From an uncultured Oscillospiraceae bacterium (GTDB taxonomy: Bacteria > Bacillota > Clostridia > Oscillospirales > Ruminococcaceae): 64,000 nucleotides of DNA. The stretch covers positions 71,364 to 135,363 of the forward strand of contig CAKSIT010000009.1 in assembly GCA_934462925.1 (NCBI GenBank), in the 5' to 3' direction. Below, in pieces: positions 1 through 8,616 of the stretch (positions within the stretch are counted from its first letter, which is position 1; each line of letters begins with the position of its first letter). The position numbers and the translations under genes are program-made. Under the pieces are notes generated by a model that was given only the letters and a program-made list of their open reading frames with translations, did not search any database and was not told the origin of the DNA.

Positions 1-761
1 GGGAGCGCCCCGTGTACTGCCACCTGCCGCTGCTTATGGGCAAAAACGAGGACGGCTCTGTAAGCAAGCTGTCCAAGCGCCACGGCGCGGTAAGCTTTCA
101 GGAGCTTGTAAAGAACGGCTACCTGCCCGAGGCTATTATAAACTACATGGCGTTCACGGGCTGGTGTCCTAAGGATACCAACGAGGAGTTCTTTACCCTT
201 GCAGAGCTTGAAAAGGTGTTCTCGATAGACGGCATAAGCAAGTCCCCCGCCGTTTTCGACTACGACAAGCTGCTGTGGTTCAACAGCCACTATATAAAGG
301 AGCTGCCCCCCGAGAAATTCGCGCAGCTCGCAGAGCCGTTCTGGTCGGAGGAGCTGAAGCCCTGGGCGCACAACGAGCGCCTGCTTTCAATGGTGCAGCC
401 CCGCGTGGACACATTCCCGCAGATAAACGAAAAGGCGGCGTTTGCGCTTGGCCTGCCCGAGTACGACGCGGCGCTTTACACCAACAAAAAGAACAAGACC
501 GACGCGGCGCTCGCGAAAACGCTTCTCGCGGCGGCTATACCCGCGCTTCAGGCTGCGCCCGAGTGGAGCAGCGACGCGCTTTTCGCCCTGCTTAAGGAGC
601 TTGCGGAGCAGCAGGGAGTAAAGGCGGGCGCGCTTATGTGGGTGGTTCGCATTGCGGTTTCGGGGCTTGCGGTAACGCCCGGCGGCGCTACGGAGCTTAT
701 GGAGGTGCTCGGCAGGGACGAGTCCTTAAGACGCCTGAACGACGGGCTTGCAAGATTATAA
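1..761 (+). CDS. gltX: Glutamyl-tRNA synthetase, 3' part
   Basis: Charges tRNA-Glu with glutamate in the cytoplasm. The reading frame is open at the left edge, so this is the C-terminal half (about 252 codons; the family is usually 470-500 residues). The class I signature KLSKR (a KMSKS variant) lies near the visible start, followed by the helical anticodon-binding region. The stop at 759-761 is followed by 27 bases and then metG on the same strand, so the two synthetase genes are probably cotranscribed. The family call is secure; the HIGH motif and true start lie outside the window. Confidence 0.95.
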   Translation, partial: ERPVYCHLPLLMGKNEDGSVSKLSKRHGAVSFQELVKNGYLPEAIINYMAFTGWCPKDTNEEFFTLAELEKVFSIDGISKSPAVFDYDKLLWFNSHYIKELPPEKFAQLAEPFWSEELKPWAHNERLLSMVQPRVDTFPQINEKAAFALGLPEYDAALYTNKKNKTDAALAKTLLAAAIPALQAAPEWSSDALFALLKELAEQQGVKAGALMWVVRIAVSGLAVTPGGATELMEVLGRDESLRRLNDGLARL

Positions 762-788
762 GGGAGCTTTTGAAAGGAACATACGAAA

Positions 789-2807
789 ATGAGTGAAGAA
801 AAGAAAGAATTTGTAAAGCGCGAGATTCCGCGCCCCGAGTTTCCCAAGCGCGCCATTATAACGGGCGGTATGCCCTACGGCAACAAAACGCTCCACTTCG
901 GGCATATAGGCGGCGTGTTCGTGTTTGCGGACGTTTACGCGCGCTTCCTGCGCGACAGGCTGGGCGACGAGAACGTTATATTCGTTTCGGGTACGGACTG
1001 CTACGGCTCGCCCATTGCGGAGGGCTACCGCAAGCTTTGCGCGGACGGTAAGTTCAGCGGCACTATCCACGACTTTGTGGAGGGCAACCACAAGGCGCAG
1101 AAGCAGACCCTCGACGACTACGAGATAAGCCTCAACATCTTCGGCGCTTCGGGCCTTGGCAGGACCGCGGAAATTCACGACCGCGTTTCCGACCGCTTTA
1201 TACGCCGCCTTTACGAGAACGGCCACCTTAAAAAGATAAGCACCAAGCAGTTCTACGACGAAAAAGCGGGCTGCTTCCTCAACGGCAGGCAGGTTATAGG
1301 CAAATGCCCCGTTGACGGCTGCCAGAGCGAAAAGGCGTACGCGGACGAGTGCGACCTCGGTCACCAGTATATGCCCGAGAGCCTTATCGACCCCAAAAGC
1401 ACCCTTACAGGAGAAAAGCCCGTTATGCACGACGTGGAAAACTGGTACTTCGACCTGCCGTCCTACAGCGGGCTTCTTAAGGAGTACGTAAAGGACATTT
1501 CCGCGCAGAAGAACGTGCGCCCGCTCGTTTCAAAGACTATCGCGGAGTTCCTTGCAGACCCGCTTATCCACATCAAAAACGAGCTTCTCGAAAGCTACGA
1601 GAAGATAAAGGACAAGCTGCCCGCGCACGAGTTCCTCGAGGAAAAGAAAAAGCCGTCGTTCACGATAGTGTTCAAAACGCTTGAGGAAATGGACGAGGCG
1701 TGCGTGGTTCTCGCGGAAAACGGCATTCGCTACCGCACGGGCAAAACGCTCGTTCCGTTCAGGCTTACGGGCAATATCGAGTGGGGCGTAAAAGCGCCCG
1801 TTCTCGAGGGCGAAGACCCGCTTACCGTGTGGGTATGGCCCGAGTCGCTCTGGGCGCCTATCTCCTTTACGCAGGCGGCGCTTGAAAAGCAGGGCAGAGA
1901 CCCCGAGGAGTGGCGCAGCTTCTGGTGCAGCAAGGACGCGCAGGTATATCAGTTCATCGGCGCGGATAACATCTACTTCTACGGCGTTGCAGAAATGGCA
2001 ATGTTTATGGCGCTGCAAAAGGGCGAGAACACCGCCTGCCCGCCCGACGGCGAAATGCAGCTGCCCATTCTGTGCGCAAACAACCACATTCTGTTCCTTA
2101 ATAAAAAGGCTAGCAGCTCGGGCGATGTCAAGCCCCCTATGGCTGCGGACCTGCTTAACTACTACACCGCGGAGCAGCTCAGAATGCACTTCCTCGGGCT
2201 TGGACTGGGGCAGCGCAGCGTAAGCTTCATGCCAAAGCCCTACAACCCCGACGCAAAGCCCGAAGACCCCGACCCCGTTGTAAAGGACGGCTTCCTGCTG
2301 TCCAACGTGTTCAACCGCGTTATACGCACCTGCATTTACACCTGCCAGAAGTACTTTGACGGCATGATGCCCGTAGGCGATATAGACGAGCAGGTGCTTG
2401 AGGACGCGAAAAAGGCAGTCCTCGACTACGAGCGCTTTATGTACCGCTTCGAGTTCCATCAGGCGACCTACGTACTCGACAGCTACATCAGAAAGATGAG
2501 CAAGTACATGGCAAAGGCGCTCGGCGACGCGGACAAGGCGGACGACAACGCGCAGCGCCGTCACGCGCTCATTCAGGTGTTCCACATGATAAGGACGGCG
2601 GCGGTGCTGCTGCACCCCATGGCGCCCAAGGGTACGGAGATGATTCTCGAGTACCTGCAGCTTGACCGCAGCTTCTGGAGCTGGGACAAGATTTTCGAGG
2701 GCATGGCTGCGTTTACGGGCGGAAAGGACAGCCCGCTAAAGTTCCTCGAGCCGCGCGTGGACTTCTTTACAAAGCACCCGAGCCAGCTTGCCGAGGCGGA
2801 GGAGTAA
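789..2807 (+). CDS. metG: Methionyl-tRNA synthetase
   Basis: Class I synthetase that charges tRNA-Met. It has 672 residues. The HIGH motif appears as HFGH (residues 36-39), and a zinc-knuckle insertion with several Cys follows around residues 170-200. The second signature is KASSS (residues 440-444) in place of KMSKS: the first Lys and the Ser residues are kept, but Met and the second Lys are replaced. After the helical anticodon domain the protein ends without the usual EMAP-like tRNA-binding appendix. A GAAAGGA site precedes the ATG. It lies 27 bases after gltX. The product is called from overall similarity; the altered KMSKS loop is unusual. Confidence 0.88.
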   Translation: MSEEKKEFVKREIPRPEFPKRAIITGGMPYGNKTLHFGHIGGVFVFADVYARFLRDRLGDENVIFVSGTDCYGSPIAEGYRKLCADGKFSGTIHDFVEGNHKAQKQTLDDYEISLNIFGASGLGRTAEIHDRVSDRFIRRLYENGHLKKISTKQFYDEKAGCFLNGRQVIGKCPVDGCQSEKAYADECDLGHQYMPESLIDPKSTLTGEKPVMHDVENWYFDLPSYSGLLKEYVKDISAQKNVRPLVSKTIAEFLADPLIHIKNELLESYEKIKDKLPAHEFLEEKKKPSFTIVFKTLEEMDEACVVLAENGIRYRTGKTLVPFRLTGNIEWGVKAPVLEGEDPLTVWVWPESLWAPISFTQAALEKQGRDPEEWRSFWCSKDAQVYQFIGADNIYFYGVAEMAMFMALQKGENTACPPDGEMQLPILCANNHILFLNKKASSSGDVKPPMAADLLNYYTAEQLRMHFLGLGLGQRSVSFMPKPYNPDAKPEDPDPVVKDGFLLSNVFNRVIRTCIYTCQKYFDGMMPVGDIDEQVLEDAKKAVLDYERFMYRFEFHQATYVLDSYIRKMSKYMAKALGDADKADDNAQRRHALIQVFHMIRTAAVLLHPMAPKGTEMILEYLQLDRSFWSWDKIFEGMAAFTGGKDSPLKFLEPRVDFFTKHPSQLAEAEE

Positions 2808-2825
2808 TTACTATATAAATAGGAG

Positions 2826-2852
2826 CAGGGACTGTGTCGCATACAGTCCCTC
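2826..2852 (+). terminator. Upstream copy of the metG terminator hairpin
   Basis: A perfect 9-bp stem (2827-2835 with 2843-2851) lies just after metG. It has no T-run on its 3' side, because the structured repeat begins there. A similar hairpin with a T-run lies on the other side of the repeat (2971-3006). This one looks like the orphaned half of a duplicated terminator. Confidence 0.6.
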
Positions 2853-2971
2853 AGACCGTCGAAAAACCCCCATACGGGGGTTTCCCGACGGGGGCATCCG
2901 CACAAGTGTGCGGATAGGAGAGTTTTTTGCCTCGGGAAGCCCGAGGCAAAATAGACTTTTTCGACAAGCTG
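2852..2971 (+). repeat. Structured dispersed repeat, copy 1
   Basis: Short form, about 120 bp. The outer ends pair imperfectly (GTCGAAAAA at 2858-2866 with TTTTTCGAC at 2957-2965). Inside are three strong hairpins: a CCCCC/GGGGG stem, an ATCCGCAC/GTGCGGAT stem and a CCTCGGG/CCCGAGG stem. Related copies lie at 11384-11577, 15096-15273 and, inverted, 58191-58380. No coding potential is apparent. It sits between two similar terminator hairpins. Confidence 0.85.
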
Positions 2972-3006
2972 GGGGCTGTATACGGTACAGTCCCTGTTTT
3001 TCTTTT
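2971..3006 (+). terminator. metG terminator, distal copy
   Basis: The stem GGGGCTGT/ACAGTCCC is followed by a T-rich run, giving a standard intrinsic terminator. Its arms match the hairpin at 2826-2852, and its loop is closer to the inverse of that hairpin's loop. Confidence 0.75.
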
Positions 3007-3039
3007 GGCATAAAAAGGCTTACCCCTTTATACAAAGCA

Positions 3040-3069
3040 GACTCCCCGTGCCGTAAGACGCGGGGAGTC
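3040..3069 (-). terminator. Terminator-like hairpin after the GH130 gene
   Basis: A 9-bp stem (GACTCCCCG with its complement) lies 26 bases beyond the stop of the minus-strand GH130 gene. The T-run on the minus strand is weak. Confidence 0.55.
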
Positions 3070-3095
3070 AGTTTTATGCCCGATAAAGCAGTTTA

Positions 3096-4106
3096 TCAGA
3101 AGTACTTGTTGGAGTGCGCCTTAACGTACTCAACAACCTCTTCAGCGTAGCAGAACGCCATGCTTACGCAGGTGTCCGCGCAGCCGTAGTAGATTGCGAT
3201 TCTGCCCGTATCCTTGTCGCAGAGCGCTGCGCAGGGGAACGTTACGTTCTGAACGTCGCCGACAGTTTCGTAAATCTCGCGCGGGTTGATGAGGTACTCG
3301 CGGCAGCGGTACTTAACCTTCCACGGCTGCTCCTTGTCAAGAATGCAAGCGCCGAAGCTGTATACGAAGCCGTTGCAGCTCTCGAGAACGCCGTGGTAGA
3401 ACACAAGCCAGCCCTCGCTTGTTTCAATCGGAATAGGACCGGCGCCTATCTTCTTGCTTTCCCACCCTCTGTCGGGAGCCATAACGTGTCTGTGCTTGCC
3501 CCAGTAGGTCATGTCCTTGGAGTGGGACAGGTACATATCGCCGAACGGAGTGTGGCCGCTGTCGGACGGACGTGAGAACATAACGAACTCGCCGTTTATC
3601 TTGCGCGGGAACAGTACGCCGTTTCTGTTAAAGGGCAGGAACGCGTTCTCCATCTGGTGGAACTCCTTGAAGTCCTTTGTCCAGCCGATACCGATAGTGG
3701 GCTTCCAGCCGTATGCGTTGCACCATGTAATCCAGAAGCGGTCCTCAATCCATACGCAGCGGGGGTCGTAGCCGTACTGCCACGGGTTAGCTTCCTTTGC
3801 GAGCGGGTCGTCGTTTATCCACTCAACCTTCTCGGGGTTGATGTTCCAGTGAATGCCGTCCTCGGAGAAGCCCGCATGGATAGCCATGTTTCTCTCCTTG
3901 TCGTCTACGCGGAATACGCCCGCGAAGTGACCCTTGTCGCTCTCAAACGGAACAACGGCGGAGTTGAAGATGGAGTTGCTTGTGGGAAGCAGGTCGCGGG
4001 GGATAATGGGGTTTGCGTTGAAGCGCCAGATGACGTCCTTGCAGCCCTCGGGGCGGTCCTGCCACGGAATGTTGGGAATGCTCTGTCCGATAATCTCTAA
4101 GCTCAT
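3096..4106 (-). CDS. GH130 family beta-1,4-mannoside phosphorylase
   Basis: A 336-residue glycoside phosphorylase of family GH130. It has the five-bladed propeller pattern with repeated D/N-P and W-rich strands. Members phosphorolyse beta-1,4-mannosyl-glucose or beta-1,4-mannooligosaccharides to mannose 1-phosphate in the cytoplasm. Length and motifs fit the mannooligosaccharide phosphorylase branch, but mannosylglucose phosphorylase cannot be excluded. No signal peptide is seen. An AGAGGA site lies before the ATG. It is monocistronic, with its own promoter at 4174-4202. No transporter or other glycosidase for mannans is adjacent. Confidence 0.85.
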   Translation of the reverse strand: MSLEIIGQSIPNIPWQDRPEGCKDVIWRFNANPIIPRDLLPTSNSIFNSAVVPFESDKGHFAGVFRVDDKERNMAIHAGFSEDGIHWNINPEKVEWINDDPLAKEANPWQYGYDPRCVWIEDRFWITWCNAYGWKPTIGIGWTKDFKEFHQMENAFLPFNRNGVLFPRKINGEFVMFSRPSDSGHTPFGDMYLSHSKDMTYWGKHRHVMAPDRGWESKKIGAGPIPIETSEGWLVFYHGVLESCNGFVYSFGACILDKEQPWKVKYRCREYLINPREIYETVGDVQNVTFPCAALCDKDTGRIAIYYGCADTCVSMAFCYAEEVVEYVKAHSNKYF

Positions 4107-4173
4107 GTTCTGTGTCCTCTCATTATAATATTATTTCCGCGCGGAAGCAGTCTGCCCCGCACCGTCTACAAAC

Positions 4174-4202
4174 AGTATAGCAAATAATCCCGCATATTTC
4201 AA
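4174..4202 (-). promoter_or_regulatory. Promoter of the GH130 gene
   Basis: Minus strand: TTGAAA (4202-4197), 17-bp spacer, TATACT (4179-4174). The start codon is about 68 bases downstream of the -10. Confidence 0.8.
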
Positions 4203-4490
4203 TAGTCTTTTTGGCTAAATCTCTCTTGATTTTTTAGTATAGAATTACTTAAAAGACTGTGCAGTAAAATGTAGAATTTACTTAAATTATAATTAAGTGC
4301 ACCTTTGTTTTTACCTAACAGAATCTTGAAAGCGAAGCCTTTGCCTGCTGTCACGCGTGGTTTTATATGCGTCGGCAAGCACCGTGCCGCGTGCCTTTTG
4401 CGGGTGATTGTCCTTTGTTGCATTGTGTACAGTTGCGATATAGGGAATTTGTGAGATATTACAAAAACATAAAAGATGTTGGTTTGACTA
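4203..4490. other. AT-rich intergenic stretch without a clear gene
   Basis: This is the left part of a 529-base gap between divergent genes. It is much richer in A+T than its surroundings. A minus-strand open frame covers much of it, but it has no convincing ribosome site, signal or motif, so it is not called. No hairpin or operator could be supported. Confidence 0.5.
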
Positions 4491-4519
4491 TTGACAAGTG
4501 ATTTGACTTGTGTTACAAT
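4491..4519 (+). promoter_or_regulatory. Promoter of the poly-C lipoprotein gene
   Basis: TTGACA (4491-4496), 17-bp spacer, TACAAT (4514-4519); near consensus. Confidence 0.85.
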
Positions 4520-4539
4520 TGACACACAAGGCAAATAAA

Positions 4540-4578
4540 TGCCGCCCCTGAACGCCTTGAACATCTAAAGGGGCGGCA
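4540..4578 (+). promoter_or_regulatory. Leader hairpin upstream of the lipoprotein gene
   Basis: A perfect 10-bp GC-rich stem (4540-4549 with 4569-4578) lies between the promoter and the lipoprotein start. No T-run follows, so it may be an mRNA stability or regulatory structure rather than a terminator. Confidence 0.5.
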
Positions 4579-4635
4579 GCGCAGAAAAAATCAAGCCCCT
4601 CTTTAGAAAAAACGCATTAGTAAAGGGCGAATTAT

Positions 4636-5171
4636 ATGTCAAAAAACACCGCCAAAGCCGCGCTGCTTGTGTGTATGTGCGCGATTCTCTGCGCCTGCAG
4701 CGCCCCCCCGCCGTTTCGGGTGATTCCCCAGTAACCTCTGCACAGCACGATATACAGCAGAGCGAAAGCACGACAACACAGCAAACAAGCGCGGCAACCG
4801 CACAAACCACAACCACAACACCCCCCGAACCCGACGAGCCGCAAGCTGATGACCCCGAAACGGATAATTTCGTTCTGGATTGTATGAAACAGCAATTAGT
4901 TTGGGCATCCAAAGGGTATATGCCATGTTTGTGCGATGATGTTGAACTGATTGAGGACGACCGCGCCCCCGAGGGGTACTATGATGATAACGATACTGAA
5001 GCGCATTGCTACATCATTTACTACAAAGACGTCGGGTATCATTACAATTACGGCGCTGTCGAAAGCGAAACATTCATGCGCTGGGTAGAGCTGAAGAAAA
5101 TTAGCGGTTATTGGAAAATAGGCATTCTGCGCTCATCAAGCCCGCCGTCTGATTTTTTTACTGAATCGTAA
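4636..5171 (+). CDS. Lipoprotein gene split by a poly-C tract (possible phase variation)
   Basis: From the ATG at 4636, which has an AAAGGG site, the frame encodes a lipoprotein signal peptide with lipobox LCAC (Cys 21). It then runs out of frame at a run of seven C (4703-4709) and stops at TAA 4732-4734. The rest of the protein (Ser/Thr/Pro-rich linker, then about 100 acidic, Tyr-rich residues ending at 5171) lies in another frame. One extra C joins them into a normal lipoprotein of about 178 residues. As written the gene is off. It could be a contingency locus, a recent mutation or an assembly error. The domain family is not recognised. Confidence 0.7.
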
Positions 5172-5181
5172 AACAACACAT

Positions 5182-5366
5182 TGTTAAGGCAATACCGCAC
5201 AAAGATTGTGCGTGTATTGCGCAGTCAGATTTTTCGTCAGATTGTACAATGAGGACGACGCAAGGCTGACGCCTTGCTAGGACGAATTGTGCAAGATGAC
5301 GGAAAAGATGCAAGCAAGACACGTACAAAATCCAATAAATGGTCTTTGTGCGGTGTTGCCTTAACA
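5182..5366. mobile_element. MITE-like element, family 1
   Basis: About 185 bp with 24-bp terminal inverted repeats (5182-5205 and 5343-5366) differing at one base. The left end also folds on itself (5189-5202 with 5206-5220). No coding sequence or clear target duplication is seen. A 23-base relic of the same end, lacking 11 central bases, lies at 22510-22532 on the minus strand. The right end stops two bases before the ribosome site of the next gene. Confidence 0.8.
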
Positions 5367-5379
5367 GAAAGGATTTACT

Positions 5380-6117
5380 ATGAACAACAGACGCATTACT
5401 TCGGCGATTCTCGCAGCAGGGCTTGCCCTGTGCCTGTCCACGGGCGCGTTTGCGGCGGAAATACCGCTTGAACGCCTTAGCGACAGTATCTCCGTGAGCG
5501 AGGGTTACTCCGCGCTAGCCAAAAGCAGGGCGGTCAAAAACACGCTCGTTGTCGCGCAGGGCGAAACCCTGTACGTCCCCGCAGGCACGAAGCTCACCCT
5601 TAAGGCGGGCGCGCAGATAAACGGCGCGCTTGTAATTGAGGAGGGCGGCGCACTTTCGGTAAAGGGCGGTTCGCTTGACGTTTACGGCAAGGTGCTTTGC
5701 TTCGGCAAGCTGACGGTGGGCGCAAAAGGCAAGCTTCGCGTAATGACTGACGCGCTGCTGTTTGCCGCGCAGGACAGCGCGGTAAGCATAAAGGGCGTTA
5801 TCGCAAAGGGCGAGTTCGCCGACACGGTTTGTCTGGGCAGGTTCACCCCGCCCGAGCAGTCCGAGCAGCTTGTGAACGCCTACTGCCCGAACGCCGCTGC
5901 GGCGGTAATCTGCCGCTCAGACCCGTTTGAGGGACGGCTGCAATCAAGCGAGCCTGTCGCCGACATAACAGTACCTGCGGAGTACATCGCAGCGCCCCTG
6001 CCCGATGGCGGCAGCGGCGAGGTTCTGAGCGTGCTGTACTCCAACGGAAGCAGCGTTTCCTTTGAGATATACGAGGGCAAGCTGTTTACAGTCGAGGGAG
6101 TTCTCGCCGCACGGTAA
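5380..6117 (+). CDS. Secreted beta-repeat protein of unknown function
   Basis: 245 residues. There is a clear signal peptide (hydrophobic core at residues 8-20, likely cleavage after AFA around residue 25). Residues 50-140 show short alternating strands with repeated G-x-L/V patterns (KLTLKAG, GALVIEEGG, GALSVKGG), suggesting a small beta-helix or bactofilin-like solenoid. No anchor motif is seen, so it is probably secreted. An AAAGGA site lies six bases before the ATG, immediately after the MITE-like element, so transcription must start within or upstream of that element. Function unknown. Confidence 0.7.
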   Translation: MNNRRITSAILAAGLALCLSTGAFAAEIPLERLSDSISVSEGYSALAKSRAVKNTLVVAQGETLYVPAGTKLTLKAGAQINGALVIEEGGALSVKGGSLDVYGKVLCFGKLTVGAKGKLRVMTDALLFAAQDSAVSIKGVIAKGEFADTVCLGRFTPPEQSEQLVNAYCPNAAAAVICRSDPFEGRLQSSEPVADITVPAEYIAAPLPDGGSGEVLSVLYSNGSSVSFEIYEGKLFTVEGVLAAR

Positions 6118-6135
6118 TAGCGACACAATAAAAAA

Positions 6136-6161
6136 GCGGCTGTCCCACTCGGGGCAGCCGC
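6136..6161. terminator. Bidirectional terminator between the beta-repeat gene and pckG
   Basis: Stem GCGGCTG/CAGCCGC with T-rich sequence on the plus side and an A-tract at 6129-6135 that reads as a T-run on the minus strand. It serves both convergent genes. Confidence 0.85.
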
Positions 6162-6183
6162 CTTTGTTATGCCGATTATAAAA

Positions 6184-8016
6184 TTACTTGTTAAGGTTTG
6201 CCTCAATCTTATCAAGCTGCTTGTAAAGCGCGTCGGGAATGTGAGCGCCGCCCTTTGCAAGGTCAGCGTAGTACTCGCGCATACCTGCGATTTCCTTCTT
6301 CCAGAGGTCCTTATCAACAGCCAGCAGCTTGTCCTCAACCTCGGATGTAACCTCGTCCTCGATACCTGTAAGGTCGATGTCGCCCTTCTTGGGGAGGTAG
6401 CCGATAGGAGTTTCAACGGCGTCAATCTTGCCCTCGCAGCGCTTGATAATCCAGTCGAGAACTCTCATGTTGTCGCCGAAGCCGGGCCACATAAAGTTGC
6501 CGTTCTCGTCCTGCTTGAACCAGTTGACGTTGAATATCTTAGGAGCTTTGTCGCCGAGCTTCTCGCCCATTTCGAGCCAGTGCGCCCAGTAGTCGCCTAC
6601 GTTGTAGCCGATAAAGGGCTTCATAGCCATCGGGTCGTGACGGAGAACGCCTACAGCGCCGGTTGCCGCAGCGGTGGTCTCAGAGGATACCGCAGAGCCG
6701 ATGTATGTGCCGTGTGTCCAGTCGAATGACTGATATACGAGCGGAGTGGTGGAAGCGCGTCTGCCGCCGAAGATGATAGCGGATACGGGAACGCCCTTGG
6801 GGTTGTTGAACTCGGGGGATACGCACGGGCAGTTGATAGCGGGCGCGGTAAAGCGGGAGTTGGGGTGAGCGAGCTTCTGAGGCTTGCCGTCAGCCGCGAT
6901 AACAGCGGTGTACTCCTTGCCGTTTACCTTTGCACCCTTCCACTCGGTAGCGTCCTCGGGCGGGTTCTTGTCAAGACCCTCCCACCAAACGGTGTTGTCT
7001 GCGTTGTTAAGCGCAACATTGGTGAAAATGGTGTTCTTCATGGTGGACTCGAGAGCGTTGAAGTTGCTCTTAGCGTTAGTGCCGGGAGCAACGCCGAAGA
7101 AGCCGTTCTCGGGGTTGATAGCGTAAAGTCTGCCGTCCTCGCCGGGCTTCATCCACGCGATATCGTCGCCAACGGTGAATACCTGATAGCCCTTGTCCTT
7201 GTATACAGCGGGAGGAATGAGCATTGCAAGGTTGGTCTTGCCGCAAGCGGAGGGGAATGCAGCGGTGATGTACTTCATATCGCCGTCGGGCTTCTTAACG
7301 CCGAGGATAAGCATATGCTCGGCCATCCAGCCCTCGTTCTTGCCCTGATAGGAAGCGATACGCAGCGCGAAGCACTTCTTGCCGAGGAGAACGTTGCCGC
7401 CGTATGCGGAGTTGATGGACCAGATGGTGTTGTCCTGCGGGAACTGTACAATGTAGCGGTTCTCGGGGTCAACGTCTGCCTTGGAGTGCAGGCCGCGAAC
7501 GAAGTCGTTGGAGGTGTCGCCGAGGTTGTCGAACGCCTGAACGCCCATTCTGGTCATGATGTTCATGTTGAGAACAACGTAAATGGAGTCGGTAAGCTCA
7601 ACGCCTACCTTAGCGAGCGGAGAGCCGATAGGACCCATGGAGTACGGGATAACGTACATGGTTCTGCCCTTCATTACACCGTCGTAAAGCTTGGTGAGCT
7701 TTGCGTACATCTCCTTGGGGTCGCACCAGTTGTTGGTAGGGCCGGCCTCTTCCTTGGTGGGGGTGCAGATAAAGGTTCTGTCCTCAACGCGCGCAACGTC
7801 GTTGGGGAGCGTTCTGTGATAAAGGCAGCCGGGGAGCTTTTCGGGGTTAAGTCTGTACATCTTGTCCCTGTTGCCCTCGGGAAGGGCGCAAACCTCGTCG
7901 GTCAGCTCGTCGAGCTGCTTCTTTGAGCCGTCAATCCAAACTACCTTGTCGGGCTTGGTGAGAGCTACCATTTCATCTACCCACTTGTTTACATTAGGGT
8001 TCTTAGTAAGTGACAT
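6184..8016 (-). CDS. pckG: Phosphoenolpyruvate carboxykinase (GTP)
   Basis: Interconverts oxaloacetate and PEP with GTP/GDP in the cytoplasm. The 610 residues match the GTP-type enzyme in length and motifs: the kinase loop PSACGKTN, GGRRASTTPLV, and the late FGDNMRVLDW segment. The ATG at 8016 is chosen because AAGGAG lies just before it; the frame continues upstream to 8130 without a site. In gut anaerobes this enzyme often works in the CO2-fixing direction towards succinate or propionate; that is inference here. It has a consensus promoter (8110-8138) and a shared terminator at 6136-6161. Confidence 0.95.
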   Translation of the reverse strand: MSLTKNPNVNKWVDEMVALTKPDKVVWIDGSKKQLDELTDEVCALPEGNRDKMYRLNPEKLPGCLYHRTLPNDVARVEDRTFICTPTKEEAGPTNNWCDPKEMYAKLTKLYDGVMKGRTMYVIPYSMGPIGSPLAKVGVELTDSIYVVLNMNIMTRMGVQAFDNLGDTSNDFVRGLHSKADVDPENRYIVQFPQDNTIWSINSAYGGNVLLGKKCFALRIASYQGKNEGWMAEHMLILGVKKPDGDMKYITAAFPSACGKTNLAMLIPPAVYKDKGYQVFTVGDDIAWMKPGEDGRLYAINPENGFFGVAPGTNAKSNFNALESTMKNTIFTNVALNNADNTVWWEGLDKNPPEDATEWKGAKVNGKEYTAVIAADGKPQKLAHPNSRFTAPAINCPCVSPEFNNPKGVPVSAIIFGGRRASTTPLVYQSFDWTHGTYIGSAVSSETTAAATGAVGVLRHDPMAMKPFIGYNVGDYWAHWLEMGEKLGDKAPKIFNVNWFKQDENGNFMWPGFGDNMRVLDWIIKRCEGKIDAVETPIGYLPKKGDIDLTGIEDEVTSEVEDKLLAVDKDLWKKEIAGMREYYADLAKGGAHIPDALYKQLDKIEANLNK

Positions 8017-8109
8017 AGCAAGTTTCTCCTTCATTATATTATTAGGACGCCTGCAAAAAGCCTGCGGCGGTGTCCACGAGAGAATACCAACAATCTCTCC
8101 ACAAATACC

Positions 8110-8138
8110 ATTATACACGATATTTTGCAATAAGTCAA
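8110..8138 (-). promoter_or_regulatory. Promoter of pckG
   Basis: Minus strand: TTGACT (8138-8133), 17-bp spacer, TATAAT (8115-8110). The leader of about 90 bases contains a GAGAGA/TTCTCTC hairpin. Confidence 0.85.
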
Positions 8139-8350
8139 GGAAAAATATTCACAATTTTTTCTCAATCGTGGATTTTCATAGCGTTTTCACAATTAAAGGG
8201 ATATATATTTTAAGCATAACGTATATAGCCTTGTAAGATACCGCCGCGCGGGTCTGCCTGCGCGGAGCGCGTTATCGCGCCCGAGAATGCTCCGCGGTAA
8301 TATCCGCCAAAAAATCCACGCTTTTTTGTGCATTTTTTATCCCTATACCG
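8139..8350. other. Divergent intergenic region between pckG and the cobalamin operon
   Basis: Two TTCACAATT direct repeats lie upstream of the pckG promoter (near 8149 and 8193) and could be half-sites for a regulator. GC-rich inverted repeats follow (about 8240-8310). No gene is seen. The operator reading is tentative. Confidence 0.3.
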
Positions 8351-8379
8351 TTGACAAAACGCTGAAAATGGGCTATAAT
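8351..8379 (+). promoter_or_regulatory. Promoter of the cobalamin riboswitch operon
   Basis: TTGACA (8351-8356), 17-bp spacer, TATAAT (8374-8379): a full consensus sigma-A promoter placed so that transcription begins at the riboswitch. Confidence 0.92.
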
Positions 8380-8387
8380 ATGCTATG

Positions 8388-8565
8388 TGAGCAAGCTTGC
8401 GGCAAAGCAGGGCGCGCCCTGCGGAACGCGGTGAGAGTCCGCGACAGTCCCCGCTGCCGTGTAGAAGTTGCACGCCGTCATAGTTATTGTCACTGCGGAA
8501 ACATTGGAAACCGTGGGAAGGCAGGCGGCGTGTGTGATATTCCAAGTCGGAAGACCTGTTGCACG
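8388..8565 (+). promoter_or_regulatory. Cobalamin riboswitch
   Basis: The leader RNA shows the cobalamin aptamer core: GGAA (8423-8426), then GGTGAGAGTCC and the ACAGTCCCCGCTG segment (8430-8463). The B12 box AGTCGGAAGACCTG is at 8545-8558. After the aptamer come a short CGGG/CCCG hairpin (about 8573-8586) and the GGAGG of the next gene at 8600. No T-run is seen, so control of translation start is more likely than termination. Cobalamin should lower expression of the genes at 8617-11350. Confidence 0.9.
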
Positions 8566-8616
8566 CTGTTCATCGGGGCGTTCCCGAACATATCTTATCG
8601 GAGGAATAAAGAACAA

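Noticed and set aside
4199..4564. Minus-strand open frame of about 120 codons in the AT-rich gap
   Set aside because: No ribosome site, no recognisable domain, and it runs across the promoter and leader hairpin of the lipoprotein gene.
8139..8200. Possible Rex or other operator made of TTCACAATT repeats near the pckG promoter
   Set aside because: The repeats are direct rather than inverted, so a Rex site is not supported.
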